Of a stretch of 64,000 bases of DNA, positions 11,181-22,852 are shown in pieces (within the stretch, counting starts at the first letter, position 1; the number at the start of each line of letters is the position of its first letter). Location: the NCBI GenBank assembly GCA_963575745.1, contig CAUYUJ010019936.1, forward strand, positions 81,190 through 145,189. The letters are read 5' to 3'. The notes beneath the pieces were generated by a model. That model made no database searches. It saw only the letters and a program-made list of their open reading frames with translations, and was not told where the DNA came from. The DNA comes from Prorocentrum cordatum. Lineage: Eukaryota > Sar > Dinophyceae > Prorocentrales > Prorocentraceae. Made by a program: the position numbers and the translations under genes.

Positions 11181-13138
11181 TGACAAGAAGCACCCTGCTT
11201 GCCTCCAGGGTACCCTGGTTTCCTTGGGATTCGATGGTTTTGCTCTGGGGATCAAAAACCAATGGACGTCCTGGGGTCTCAGGATTGGGTTTCTTGTGGA
11301 AGGTTTCTTGTGGTCGGGCCCCTCCTGTGTCCAGATCGCATATGGCTGCGCCTCGCGGCCTGCGGTGCGCGACGCGGGATTGTCTTGTCCCGCCCTCGCG
11401 CCACCCTCTCGGAGAAGGGCCGCTGGTCTGGCCCAGACCGGGCCGCGTGAAGCGCGATTGCTTTCGCCCACGAGGGTGACCTTTGCAGTTTTTTCCGCAC
11501 TCCGTGGTATATGTGAAGGGTCCATGGCTTGGAGCCCCGCCATCGCAGGCTGCCGCGGCGTCACCTCTTCAGGCGGCGGCAACGCAGCAGCGTAACACCA
11601 CAGGTTCGTCACTCTCCTCCGACAAGTCACGGACACTGCCGAGTCCTCTCGGGAATGTGGCAACACACATTGGTAAATCCTCCTCAGGCTAGTCGCGCCG
11701 CCAGCAATCTTCCGCTGCTGGAATTCTTTGCTGAGGAGCCGACATCTGCGCGACGTGTATGCGCCACACACCGTGCAGAACAACAAAAACTGTTCATCTG
11801 AGCCCTGGCTCACGATGCAGTGGGCCAGGGAATGACCGAGAGACAGTTCGAGCATGTTTTGACACTGTCAAAAAACGTGAGGGGTCACAACCCTCCCAGA
11901 CGAGCACAGTGTTAGATCCCCCAACACAAGTCCTGAAAGGGCGGCCTTTGGCCCAGACCCCCACCCTGGGAGCCTCCAAGGCAGCTCAGATCAGACACCC
12001 CCCAGATCAGACCAACCCCCCGTTGACTTCTGGAGTATGTAAACGCTATTTTATTCGGCGTGTCGACAGTAGGCGCAAGGGGGGGGGGAAGGGGAGGGAG
12101 TATGGCTCTGGACCTCTGCTTAGTGCGGCTGTTTTTTGCAGCAGTGCGTCTTATGGGGTAGGCTCCACCTGCCTGAAACAGGCGCCCCAAACGGCCAAGA
12201 TCTACTCCCTGGGGAAGGGGGAGGGAGGGGGGTGCGAGGGCCCGCGCCGATCGGCAGAACAGTTCTTAAACAAAAGCACGATCGCTGTGCTTGTGCAGTT
12301 TCCCTCTCTGGCCCTCGACGACCAGAGGCGGCGACCACGGCGCCCGCCCGGGCCCGCGACCGAGGTCCTTGGGCAGCTCGCCCTCGGCGAGGTGCGTGAC
12401 GTCCGCCTGCACGCCTATCAGGTACCAGATGTCCTCTGTGGCCGCTCGGGTGCAGGGCCGGGCTCGGACTCCGAGGGCTCCACCCCTTCGGGCGGGGCTC
12501 GGGGGATCGGCCCGCTCGACGGATTCGAGGGTCGGGGTCGGGCTCGGCCTCGAGGGCGAGGGCTACTCCGAGCTGCTCGATGCCGCACCCCATGCCTCTC
12601 CGCCCGAAGGCCCCGCCCGGCGCCCCCACGAGCACCGAACTCACCCCTGAACGAGACCCAACCCCCCACGCCAGGCGAAGCGAAGCCTGTCCTGTCCTCA
12701 CACCACCGCGCAGACCAGCCCCCCCGCACGCCGATGGAACAACTCGGAGCGAGGGCGGACTGGCAGCGCGCAGCGCGGGCCCCGCGCGAGCTGGTCGCAG
12801 GCCCCCATCTCGCGCGTGACCTAGCACCGAAACCACTGCTCCCAAGCCCTCCCCTGGGGTGCACTCTGACCAGGACTTCGAGGACAGATCCAGCCGTGGC
12901 GTTCCCAGGCATGCGACGTCCCGATGTTCTCCCCGGAAGTCCCGACCCTTTCCCCAAGACCGGCTCTTCATCCTGGGTCGTTTTCGACAGTCCCGGGGCC
13001 CGTCTCATTTTTGTTTAACGACGCGCGCATCTCTGTCTGAGTCTCCAGGACGGGCAGCGGCATCGGAATCTTCTCCTCCTCTTAGAGATGGCAGCCGCCC
13101 CGTGGGTTGAGCAGGGACCGACCGTCCCAGCATTCCTG
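11180..13138. other. No recognised gene
   Basis: GC-rich sequence with many overlapping Arg/Pro-rich frames. The frames have no recognisable motif and run on both strands at once, so none is annotated. Positions 11195-11330 repeat 5025-5200. Confidence 0.35.
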
Positions 13139-13307
13139 TAAGCCTACCACGACATGTTCTTAGAACCCAAAAACGTTCTAATCGCAAACACAATGTTCTT
13201 GGAACATAAGCCCGATGCATTGAAACAAGACAGTCTCGGCCAGAAATGCTCGAATCACATTTCGTGCAGACCACGTAAGGCTCTTAGAATATTATGTGGT
13301 GGGCCTA
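13139..13307. mobile_element. Short TIR element, TAGGCCTACC family, copy 2
   Basis: Bounded by TAAGCCTACC and GGTGGGCCTA. It shares with 8439-8612 the interior boxes ATGTTCTTAGAACCC and CAATGTTCTTGGAACATAA and the left flank ACCGACCGTCCCAGCATTCC. Confidence 0.65.
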
Positions 13308-13329
13308 TGGGCAAGCCAGGACGCTTCCC

Positions 13330-13560
13330 CACTGCTTGAGCACGAGAGCCCAAAATCAAATCGGCAAGTCGGATCGGCGATCGAAATGAATCGGATCGGC
13401 GGAAATCGGCAGCCGAGTCGGCAGAAGTCGAATCGACAGAAATCGACACGCGAATATGCCTCCGATACGAACCCAGAACCCACATCGGAACCCCAACCCG
13501 GATCGGATCGGAATCGGATACCACCGAGACCGAACCGAGGCGAACCGGAGGAATCGAAAC
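13330..13560. repeat. ATCGGAATCGA-type degenerate repeat, copy 1
   Basis: Starts GAGCACGAGAGCCCAAAATC and continues as degenerate GATCGGAATCGA repeats, ending GAGACCGAACCGAGGCG. The same start, internal order and end are seen at 62668-62895, so this is a defined dispersed unit and not just drifted simple sequence. A looser relative is at 20330-20560. Confidence 0.7.
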
Positions 13561-13561
13561 G

Positions 13562-13952
13562 AGCCCTCCTCCTCCTCCTCCTCCTCCTCCTCCTCCTCCT
13601 CCTCCACCCTCCCCCTCCTCCTCCTCCACCCTCCTCCTCCTCCTCCTCCACCCTCCCCCTCCTCCTCCTCCTCCTCCTCCTCCTCCTCCTCCTCCTCCTC
13701 CTCCTCCTCCTCCTCCCTCCCCCTCCCCCTCCTCGTGGTCGCCCCCGGTGCGCCTGCGGGCGTCTCACGGAGGGCGCGCCCCGTGGCCGAAGCGCGCGCG
13801 AGCGGCACGCCTGGCTGGCACCACAGGCGCACGCTGCACGACGGGGCTGCGCCCCATGGCTCTGCGAGGAGATACCCAGAGAGCCATCCTCACAGAGTCC
13901 TCCTCCTCCTCCTCCTCCCTCCCCCTCCTCCTCCTTCCCCTTATCCATCTCC

Positions 13953-13985
<33 letters not shown>

Positions 13986-14080
13986 TCTTCCTCTTCCTCG
14001 TCCTCCTCCTCGATATCGTTTAACCGACCCCCATCCCCATCCCCATCCCCTTCGAGACCCCCACCAAATTACCCCCCAGT
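13562..14080. repeat. CCT microsatellites and CCCCAT repeat
   Basis: Two CCT tracts (13565-13735 and 13898-14005) flank a GC-rich spacer. The end (14010-14080) carries ATCGTTTAACCGACCCCCAT, a half copy of the foldback element at 46707-46889. Confidence 0.85.
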
Positions 14081-14280
14081 TGGGGACAAACAAAGATCCA
14101 ACGCATTGAAAAAAACAAGACGGAGGTTTTTCGGAATGTTTGGCCTCTAGGGGCCCTCGCCGGGCCCTGGGACCGTCCAGAAACAACTCGGGATGAAAAA
14201 CGGGTCCTGGGGAATGCGTCGAGACTTGCGGGGACCCCGTATGGAAAAAAACAAGGCATGGGATGTCTGGGAAAGGTTAG

Positions 14281-14430
14281 GTCGGGCATGTCCCCCTACA
14301 GGCGGATTTTAAACGAAAGGTAAAACATACTCCAAAAATACTCAAACATAGCCAAAACATATTCAAAAAATCATCCCCAGACTATTTTTTACTATTCTTG
14401 AATACTCCCCCTGTAGAGGGACAGGCCCAG
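14281..14430. mobile_element. MITE-A family, complete copy
   Basis: A 150-bp element with terminal inverted repeats GTCGGGCATGTCCCCCTACA and TGTAGAGGGACAGGCCC. The AT-richer interior contains repeated ACATACTC and the box CATCCCCAGACTATTTTTTA. No coding capacity. Other copies are at 39575, 62330 and 63424, with partial copies at 10430, 27366 and 42440. Confidence 0.75.
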
Positions 14431-14639
14431 TTTATGGGTAAGGTGCCCACACCGCTGCCCTTCCCTCGTTCTAGCCAGTTGGGGCCTCTCGGGAGGCCCT
14501 CGTCGGATTCGCCGCCAGAGACTCACCTCGACAGTCCGGGGCCAGAGCGCGCCATGGACGAGGTCCAGGGATTGGCGGTATATCGGTACATTTTGTTATG
14601 TTGCTCCCATCGTACTTAAAGACCACATCCCTGGAATAA

Positions 14640-14790
14640 TTTCGAGCACCCGGGCGCGGAGCGCGCGAGCGCGCCAGGGGCGACGCAAGAGGCGTGCCGG
14701 GGGGGGGGGGGCCAGCGCGGATCCAAGAAATGCGCGCGGAGCGCCAAACGTTTACGTTTGTGGTTTCTCTTCTTCGAGGACTGCCCATCG
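14640..14790. mobile_element. MITE-B family, right-arm copy
   Basis: Contains CAGCGCGGATCCAAGAAATG, CGCGCGGAGCGCCAAACGTT and TACGTTTGTGGTTTCTCTTC, matching the arm of the other copies. The left arm is eroded. Confidence 0.5.
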
Positions 14791-14869
14791 TGAAGAGACG
14801 CAGCGGAGGGCGACGGCAACTGCCCCAGTGGGCCCGCTACTGACTTGCTCAATTGGTCTGTCGCCCTGC

Positions 14870-15320
14870 TCCGAGGAGGAGACGGGAAGAGGAGTGGAAA
14901 GAGGAGTGGAAAGAGGAGGAGGAGGAGGGGCGGACACGACGAACGAGGGGGAGGAGCAGAGAGGAGGAGGAGCAGAGAGGAGGAGGAGGAGGAGGAGGAG
15001 GAGGAGGAGGAGGAGGAGGAGGAGGAGGAGGAGGAGGAGGAGGAGGAGGAGGAGGAAGGAAGGGAGGAGGAGGAGGGAGAGGAAGAAGAGGAAAACGACG
15101 ACGAAGAGCCGGCGGCGCCGCGGCGCGCGTCCTCGCCCGAATCCAGGTCCTGAGGCACAGACGGTCGCGCGCGTACGGAACCGCGCGGTCTGGAGCGGAC
15201 GCCCGCGGGCGCGCGCAGACGCGTAGCCGCGCCGCCGCGGAGTTCGAGGGCGGCGGCGGCGACGACTCCTCCTCCTCCTCCTCCTCTTCCTCGTCGTTCT
15301 CCTCGTCATTCTACTCGTCC
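14870..15320. repeat. GGA microsatellite and flanking GC-rich spacer
   Basis: GGA/GAG repeats (14875-15085) followed by a CG-rich spacer and a short CCT tract (15265-15320). The Glu/Arg and Ser-rich frames here are artefacts. Confidence 0.9.
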
Positions 15321-15367
15321 TCCTGAACCCGATCGGCCCTGCTTTGCACTCGCTTGTTCGACAGAGG

Positions 15368-15643
15368 ATGAAGTTGGAGGAACCTCGAAAACCCATGGAC
15401 TCCCGCGGTGAAACGGACGAGAAGGAGGTCTGGCAATGTGGAAACCAACCCAATGATTTGGAAATGCTGCCCCAGGAGATTGACTCGCTTGTTCGCCAGA
15501 GAGCGAAGGAGGTCTGGGAAAATGGAGGCCCCGAGTTTCAGAGGCAACCGACTGGTGCCGATGACGAGCTTCGAAACCCACGCTCCTCAATGACGACCCT
15601 AAGATCGCAACGCTCTTCAGTTGTACAGCGACCCACAAAATAA
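15368..15643 (+). CDS. Small open frame, unrecognised
   Basis: A 91-codon ATG frame in one of the least repetitive parts of the window. It is hydrophilic (KPMDSRGETDEKEVWQCGNQ, DSLVRQRAKEVWENGGPEFQ). A short DNA repeat, ACTCGCTTGTTCG, lies just before the start (about 15347) and again inside it (about 15482). No domain, start context or partner gene is visible, so it may be chance. Confidence 0.2.
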   Translation: MKLEEPRKPMDSRGETDEKEVWQCGNQPNDLEMLPQEIDSLVRQRAKEVWENGGPEFQRQPTGADDELRNPRSSMTTLRSQRSSVVQRPTK

Positions 15644-15676
15644 TCACTATTGTAAACACTGCGCAAGGAAGGGGGG

Positions 15677-16081
15677 ATGTCCGTTGGAGAATTTGTTGAC
15701 GTATTAGAATGTTTGCTTCGCAAAGGGATTGCGCAAGTCTGGACAAGGTGGAGAAGGAGTCGAAAACTTAGGAAAAGGGACCGGCAAACTTTCCCAACGG
15801 AGGCTCCCTCTGACCTCTTAGTGGTTAAAGACACAGCTGTTGAAGGGTTTGTCATCGAAGAGCGGACGCGGAAGCGCAACGGACGAACTTTGGACGGCAT
15901 CTATGACATTATGTGGAGCAAGATTGGCCATTATTTTTCTGCGGATGGATTACTGCACCATTTGGCCAACAGCGGCACAGTCCGTACTTCACCAGAAGTG
16001 GAATGCGCCCTTTCGGAATGGGAAAGCATGCGAGTTTTTGCCAAGTTGGGAGACAATTACGCAACTGCCGCCGCGAGATGA
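15677..16081 (+). CDS. Open frame of 134 codons, unrecognised
   Basis: Starts at an ATG and encodes a mixed-composition protein (MSVGEFVDVLECLLRKGIAQ, a basic WTRWRRSRKLRKRD segment, then TLDGIYDIMWSKIGHYFSAD). It follows the 15368-15643 frame on the same strand, 33 bp downstream. I recognise no family. The mixed composition and lower GC favour it over the surrounding artefact frames, but there is no independent support. Confidence 0.25.
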   Translation: MSVGEFVDVLECLLRKGIAQVWTRWRRSRKLRKRDRQTFPTEAPSDLLVVKDTAVEGFVIEERTRKRNGRTLDGIYDIMWSKIGHYFSADGLLHHLANSGTVRTSPEVECALSEWESMRVFAKLGDNYATAAAR

Positions 16082-16084
16082 TTA

Positions 16085-16800
16085 GATCGCAGGCCAATGT
16101 GCACGCCTAAGTTGGAGACAACTACACGTATGCAACAACTTACTTCTTTGGACGGAAATCTCGTGCGAATCTTCAGCATGTGCCGCAAGTTTTCCCAGAT
16201 TTTTAGAGCTATTGAGTGCGACCTTGCAGAAGACGACAAGACGAAGTGACAGGCGAGCTGGCGCGAGGTGAAGTCAACAAGAGCCAGGGCCGTACATTTC
16301 TGAGCGCGTTTGGGGGGGAAGCATCTGTCTTGGCGCAGGGAACGCCGATCGCACTAGCGAGGGCATCTCGGAGTGCATGGTGCATCCCTCCTTTCTCTTC
16401 CTCGGTCCTCTTCTCCGCAGGGCATGAGAAGAATTTGGCTAGCGAGTCAAAGAGGGGTTCAGGGAACCCTCCTTCTTGTGCAGGCCCGCTCGCACGCGCC
16501 GTTGGCAACGCAGTGCCAGCGGTGCCGCATCCCTTGACGTCATCGGAGAACTACCGACTGGTAATACAGGGCTCCTTGCGAACGGGCCGCACGCTCGCCT
16601 GTGGTGGAGGAGGGGGGAAGGTGAGGGCTTGGGGTTAGGAGGGCAGCGTGCACGCCTCTGCGCAGGCCTTGGCAGTTCGCTCGATGAGATGCCGAAGGTC
16701 TGTCGAGTCCTTGCTGCAGAACACTCACGCAGGGGAAATACGCATACGCTCTACACTGCACCTTAGAAAGCGCATTGACGTTGACCCCCTCATGCGGATG
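16085..16800. other. No recognised gene
   Basis: Ordinary-looking spacer without strong repeats. Short frames on both strands show no motif. Confidence 0.4.
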
Positions 16801-17000
16801 TCCTGTCCTGTCCTGTCCTCCTCCTCCTTTTGCTACTCCTCGTCGTTCTCCTTGTCCTCCTCGTCGCCCTCCTCCTCCTGTGCCTCATCCCCGTCCTCGT
16901 CCTCGTCCTCCTCCTCCGCCTCTTCCTACTTCTCCTCCTCCTCCTCCTCCTCCTCGTCCTCCTCCTCCTCCCACTCCTCCTCCTCCTCCTCCTCCTGAAT
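16800..17000. repeat. CCT/CCTCGT microsatellite
   Basis: CTCCTCGTC/CCT repeats. Frames are Ser, Pro or Leu homopolymers. Confidence 0.95.
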
Positions 17001-17639
17001 TCGGCCACGGCTCCGGCTTCGACGGCGACGTCGGCGTCGAGTTGACGAAGGCGACGACCACGGCGACCACGACGATGGCGACGGCGCCAGCGTCGACGAT
17101 GCCTCAGCGGGCGACAGCGGTATACGATATAGACTTTTCCACCATCGGGGGGGACCTGTCCCAGGACGGCGGCTGGGATGTTTACAGCCAGCTCGGCTCA
17201 TAAGAACGCACGATAGGGGTGCAAGAGCCTTGAAGGCCATGTCGAAGCTTTCTGAGCGGGGCGCGGCCGCGAAAGTGGCCAAAGATGGGCGGACGGGGCA
17301 AGGATGCAAGGTACCCTTGGGAAGGGTGCCCATCCTCATTCTGCGGGTTGACTGTATACCCCTGCGGTGGCTGGTGGGGTATGAGCTGCCCAACAGCCCT
17401 GGGACAAGCGCCTCAGATGGCGGAAGAGTTTACTATGTCAGAATGTCAAACTAGAACCACGCGCGCGCTTCGCGCGCGCTTAGGTTCTAGCTAGGAGGCG
17501 AGCTTGAGTCAACGAAAGTCGCAGGGAAGGGGGCAGGGGGAAGAAGGCCAGAGAGCGCTGAAGGATACAAATACTGGAACCCTCTTGTGATTTTGTGGGG
17601 GGCCTCGTCCGGCCGCTCGCTGGGAGTTTGACGTAGCTT

Positions 17640-18960
17640 CTCGGGAGCCTCTGAACCTGTCGGGGGCCTCCTGGAAGCAGGTTCGAAGCATTTTGGGGGC
17701 CGATTTGGGGCTTCTCGGGGCCTCCTTTGGGCCTCTTGGGGGTCTCCTGGGGCCTCTTGAGGGGCCTCCTTGGGGCCTCCTGGCGGCCTCTTGGGGCGGA
17801 AGGCTCGAGCTTGCGGTTCGTGGTCCCCCTCTGGGCCCCCTCTTGGGCCCGTCTTGGGGCCCTCTTGGGCCATCTTGGGCGCCTCTTGGGCCGTCTTGGG
17901 GCCCTCTTGGGCTGTCCTGGGGCCCTCTTGGAAGCTTCTTGGGCCGTCTTGGGGCGGTCTTGGAGGCCTCTTGGGCCGTCTTGGACGCGGTGAAAGCCCA
18001 AGATGCGAACATGCGAAAAATATACGTTTTCCCATCGGAATGGCACGATTTTTGTTTCTTGGACCTCTCTTGGGGTGCCTCTCGGAACGTCTTGGGCTGA
18101 TTTTGGAAGCCTTTTGGCGCCTCTGGGCGGCGTTTTGGCGCCTCCTGGGATATGTTGGGCCGGAAGCTCGGAATTCGAGAGTGGCTTTCTCCTTCTGGGA
18201 CCCCTCTCGAAGTCGTCTTGGGGTTCTCTTGGGCCGTCTTGGGGCCGTCCTGAGCCACCCGTGCGCAGCCTTGGAGCGCTCCCGGAGGCCTCCTAGGCCG
18301 TCTTGGAGGCCTCTTGGGCCGTCTTGGACGCGGTGAAAGCCCAAGATGCGAACATGCGAAAAATATACGTTTTCCCATGGGAATTACACGATTTTTGTTT
18401 CTTGGACCTCTCTTGGGGTGCCTCTCGGAACGTCTTGGGGTGCTTTTGGGAGCCTGTTGGCGCCTCTTGGCGGCATTTTGGCGCCTCCTGGAGCCTCTTG
18501 GGCCGGAAGCTCGGAATTCGAGGTTGGCTCTCTCCGTCTGGGACCCCTCTCGAACTCGTCTTGGGGCTCTATTCGGCCGTCTTGGGGCCGTCCTGGGCCA
18601 CTCGTGCGCAGCCTTGGAGCGCTCCCGGAGGCCTCGTAGACCGTCTTGGGCGCCTCTTGGGCCGTCTTGGACGCGGTGAAAGCCCAAGAGGCGAACATGC
18701 GAAAAATATACGTTTTCCCATAAGAATGGCACGATTTTTGCTTCTTGGGCCTCTCTTGGGCTGCCTCTCGGAGCGTCTTGGAGGCTTCTGGGACCTTCTT
18801 GGTGTCATGACAGGCGTCTTGGAAGGCATCTGGAGCCATCGGAGCGCGTTCCGAAGCCGCCTGCGAACGATCTTGGACGGCGTCCGGCGGTCCGACGAGC
18901 CTCCGGGCCCCCCGGGGCCCACATTTGTGGTCGAGGTCCCGGCCCCGGGCCCCCGGACCC
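17640..18960. repeat. CTTGGGGCC degenerate array with a 340-bp higher-order repeat
   Basis: The whole stretch is built from degenerate 12-15-bp units like GGGGCCTCTTGG and GGCCGTCTTGG. Superimposed is a roughly 340-bp repeat: three blocks near 17985, 18330 and 18670 share GACGCGGTGAAAGCCCAAGA, GCGAACATGCGAAAAATATA and CACGATTTTTG(T/C)TTCTTGG. Long minus-strand frames simply follow the repeat. Confidence 0.85.
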
Positions 18961-19084
18961 GGTGCGCCGTTATATGTATATGACTGTTTTTAAGCAACAA
19001 TATGTGGGACACTTTATATAAATCACCAACACTATAATGCGCATGATAGAAAACAAAGGAAGGCGGGGCAAACCAGACCGCCGG

Positions 19085-19920
19085 GGACATCCCCGCGACC
19101 GCGTCCAGCGTCCAACATAAAGCCATTCAAACTCACAGAAACAACGGGCGGCACGTGTCACCCACGAAACCGTGAGAGAAAAACCAATGGTACATTATGA
19201 ATTTGAAGAGCCAACATAAGGCCATTCAGCCTCACAAACAAAAACAGCGGGTGGCACGTGTCACCCCCGAAAAAACGCTAGAAAAACCACGTGTAAATCT
19301 GGGATTCCGGAAGCCAGCATACGGCCATTCATCCTCACAGAAACAACGGGTGACACGTGGCACCCCCGAAACCGTCTGATGAAAACTAACAAACTAACGG
19401 ATGACACGTGTCACCCCCGAAACCGTCTGATAAAAAACTAACAAACAAACGGATGGCACGTGTCACCCCCGAAACCGTCTGATAAAAACTAACAAAACAA
19501 CGGATGACACGTGTCACCCCCGAAACCGTCTGATAAAAACTAACAAACAAACGGATGACACGTGTCACCCCCGAAACCGTCTGATAAAAACTACAAAACA
19601 ACGGATGACACGTGTCACCACCGAAACCGTCTGATAAAAACTTCACAAACAAACGGATGACACGTGTCACCCCCGAAACCGCGTGAGAAAAAATAGTTGT
19701 AACTGTGAGAGCCTGGGAGCCAACATGAGGCCATGGAGCTTCACGAAAAACAGCGGGCGACACGTGTCCCCCCCCGAGACCGTGAGACAAAGACCAATCG
19801 TAAATCTGGGATTCCAGAGCCAACATACGGCCACTTAGCCTCACAACAACAGCGGGTGACACGTGTCACCCCCGAAACCGCGTGAGAAAAACGAATTGTA
19901 AATTGGGGATGCTGGGAGCC
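19085..19920. repeat. Minisatellite with TGACACGTGTCA palindrome
   Basis: About a dozen units, longer (70-90 bp) at the ends and about 55 bp in the middle. Each contains the palindrome (T/G)GACACGTGTCA followed by CCCCCGAAACCGT and a GATAAAAACTAACAAAC spacer. The CACGTG core sits once per unit. Confidence 0.9.
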
Positions 19921-20640
19921 GACATGAAGTAATTCAGCAACACACCGCTCGCGAGAACTGGACGCCACAGTGTCCCAATAGGACGAACAATGCCTACTCG
20001 TCGACCGAAGTAACCTGCACATCTGCACGCTTAGAGTTAATGCGCATATGCCAATTCAGGCGCGTGCGTGCGCGTATACAGATGTGCATGTATCAATCGC
20101 ATCGTTCGGTCCACGTGGACTACTCCCCAGGGGGGACACTTCAAACATAAACATTTGGCGGCGAATGAATGGCAATCAAGCTCCAGGGGGGGAAGGGGGG
20201 GTCATAATTGTTTTGACAAGTTTTGGACATTACCGTTACTCGCCTGCGAAATCTCTGACACCACGGCGACCACGGCGAAGGCAACTCGGGCGGTGCTCCA
20301 GGGGACCCCCATGGGGCAGGATAGGTCAGCATCGAATCAGGAAATCACATCGAATTGGAATGCGTGGCGGATCAGGCAGCATCGACACGGAGCAGAGATC
20401 GACACGGATCGGCTGCACCAAAATGCACAACAGCGCCATGCAAGCATCGGGCCGCATCGGATCGCCCGGCTCTCGGACTCGAATCGCACCGACATGGCCG
20501 ACACTGATATCGCATCGCATCGGTCGGATCGAACTGCCCCCTGCTGGGCCCCGTTCCAGCACCCCTCCCATTACGAAACGCCCGAGGCGACTCGGGCGTT
20601 CATGAATGGGGGGGATACAAATGGAGATTCGAAGGAGGAA
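19920..20640. other. Spacer with loose ATCGG/CATCGAAT repeats
   Basis: No gene recognised. Positions 20330-20560 hold GCATCG/ATCGGATCG-rich sequence loosely related to the repeat at 13330-13560. Confidence 0.4.
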
Positions 20641-20644
20641 AAAC

Positions 20645-20815
20645 GGCATAAACATAAACGTTTGGCGCTCCCCGCGGATGTCCTGGATCTGCGCTGGACA
20701 CCCCTGCCTGGCGCGCGGAACGCGACAGGGGCGGCGCCTGAGGCGCCTCCAAGAGAAGGGCCCAGCGCGGATCTAAGACATCCGCGCGGAACGCCAGAGT
20801 TTCTGGTTGTGGCGT
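20645..20815. mobile_element. MITE-B family foldback copy
   Basis: Left arm ATAAACATAAACGTTTGGCG then CCGCGGATGTCCTGGATC; right arm GGATCTAAGACATCCGCGCG then CGCCAGAGTTTCTGG. Loop GGCGCGCGGAACGCGACAGG. It is a long imperfect hairpin with no coding capacity, matching 40266-40460 and 48974-49151. Confidence 0.7.
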
Positions 20816-20984
20816 AGTTGTTTCTTCGAGGAAGGGGGAACACATGCACCTTTCGTGACCCTTTTTGGCCGCAGGGGGGCCCTGTAGGGCCCCTTCAGGG
20901 CACAAGAGGTGTGCTTGTCGTCGCCCCCCCCATTTCGGGGGGGGGGGGGACCGACAGGTGCCGATACCTCTACTCCCAGGACCT

Positions 20985-21310
20985 CTCCTCCTCTCCTCCT
21001 CCTCCTCCTCCTCCTCCTCCTCCTCCTCCCTCCCCCTGCTCCCCCTCCTTCCCCTCCTTCCCCTCCTCCCCCTCCTCCCCCTCCTCCTCGTCGTCTCCTC
21101 CTCCTCCGTCTCCTCCTCCTCCTCCTCCTCCTCCCCCCTCCCCCTCCTCCCCCTCCTCCTCCTCCTCCTCCTCCTCCTCCTCCTTCTCCTCCTCCTCCTC
21201 CTGCTCCTGTTCCTGCTCCTGCTCCTGCTGCTCCTCCTCATCCACCTCCTCCTCCTCTCCTCCTCCTCCTCCTCTTCCCCTCCTCCTCCCCCTCCCCCTC
21301 CAACTCCCCC
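20985..21310. repeat. CCT/CCCCTC microsatellite
   Basis: Near-continuous CTC/CCT repeats with interspersed CTGCTC. No gene. Confidence 0.95.
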
Positions 21311-21629
21311 TCCTCCTTCTACAATTACACAATATGAAAATACTCTCCCACTTCGCCTGATGGCGTCCCGAAGCTGGCCGACCCACCCCCCGCGTACTGT
21401 TTTTTACACACAGGATTCCCGGGAAACGGGTTTTCGCCTGCGTTTTTTTCAAAATGCTGCTCTCGCTGAGGCGCTGGCCTCATTTCTGCTCCCGAATCGT
21501 TCCGAATCGTGCTCCCGCTGAAGCGTGGGCCTCATTTTCGGATCGGTGTTTGGTCTCCGTCGTTCAGGATGGCGTTCTCGCCCCAGCGCGGGCCTCTTTC
21601 TCGCGCGCCCATCCGCCCGCCACCACCGC

Positions 21630-21800
21630 CGCCAGCACCACCACCCACCACCACCACCACCACCACCACCACCACCACCACCACCACCACCACCACCACC
21701 ACCACCACCACCACCACCACCACCCACCACCACCACCACCACCACCACCACCACACAACCACGCACACACGCACGCACGCACGCACGCGCACCACCACCC
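21630..21800. repeat. CAC microsatellite
   Basis: About 35 CAC triplets, then ACGC/ACAC repeats. The His/Thr/Pro or Val/Gly/Trp frames are artefacts. Confidence 0.95.
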
Positions 21801-21924
21801 ACTACGCACGCGCGCGCGGAGCCACAGGTCCGCTACGACACGCGTCCGCGGATATAGAAAATCAGCGCCATGGTAAGGGATGGGAGGGAGGGGTAGGACG
21901 TCAGATATGACGCGAGCGCACCTA

Positions 21925-22430
21925 GCTTGCCTCCTCCCCCTCCTCCTCCTCCTCCTCCCCTCCTCCCCCTCCTCCCCCTCCTCCCCCTCCTCCCCCTCCT
22001 CCCTCCCTCCTCCCCTCCTCCCCCTCCTCCCCCTCCTCCTCCTCCCCCTCCTCCACCTCCTCCCCCTCCTCCCCCTCCTCCCCCCCCTCCCCCCTCCTTC
22101 CCCCTCCTTCCCCTCCTCCCCCTCCTCCCCCTCCTCCCCCTCCTCCCCCTCTCTCCCCCTCCTCCTCCTCCTCCTCCCCCTCCTCCTCCTCCACCTCCTC
22201 CTCCTCCTCCTCCTCCGCCTCTGTCCTCCGTCCTCCGGCCTACTCCTCCTCCTCCACCCGCTCCTCCTCCTCCTCCTCCTCCTCCTCCTCCTCCTCCTCC
22301 TCTTCCTCCTCCTCCTTCTCCTCCTCCTCCGCCTCCTCCTCCGCCTCCGCCTCCGCCTCCGCCTCCTCCTCCTCCTCCTCCTCCTCCTCCTCCTCTTCTT
22401 CCTCCTCCCCCTCATCCTCCTCCTGGGGTG
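21925..22430. repeat. CCT/CCCCCTCCT microsatellite
   Basis: About 500 bp of CTC-rich simple sequence. It has no gene, and the long poly-Pro/Leu frames are rejected. Confidence 0.95.
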
Positions 22431-22852
22431 CGTTCTGACCGGGATCTCGAGGCGAATCCAGCGGTGGCGACGAGGGCCTCCCACAAAGGCCGATCGGCGG
22501 CGAGCGAGGGGGGAAGTGCGAAGGAGAAGGCCGTCCTCAGAAGGCGGCGGGACTTTTCAGAAGCCCTTAGGCCTCCCTGGCCTCTCTGAGAAATCTTCTG
22601 TAGAGGTAAAAAATCCACCCCTATAATAACCACCCCGACACGCGAAGTCGTTTAGCAAATGCGCCCAGATAAGGAATCGAACAGGGCAAGGCTGTTTAAT
22701 AAACGCCCAAGGCCGTTTAGTAAACGCCAATTGTCCGGTCCGGGTGTCTTTTCCTCCCTTGATTCCGTGTCTTCGGGAAAGGCCGATGAGACTTCTCAGA
22801 GGGCTGGGGACTTTCGAGCCCATTGAGCAAGGCCTTCTCTCGGGGACCTGCT

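Noticed and set aside
17480-18732. 400-codon minus frames rich in RRPKRPPR repeats
   Set aside because: They follow the CTTGGGGCC array and exist in several phases at once.
21880-22626. Long poly-Pro, poly-Leu and poly-Ser open frames
   Set aside because: They follow CCT/GGA microsatellites in all phases and on both strands and have no domain.
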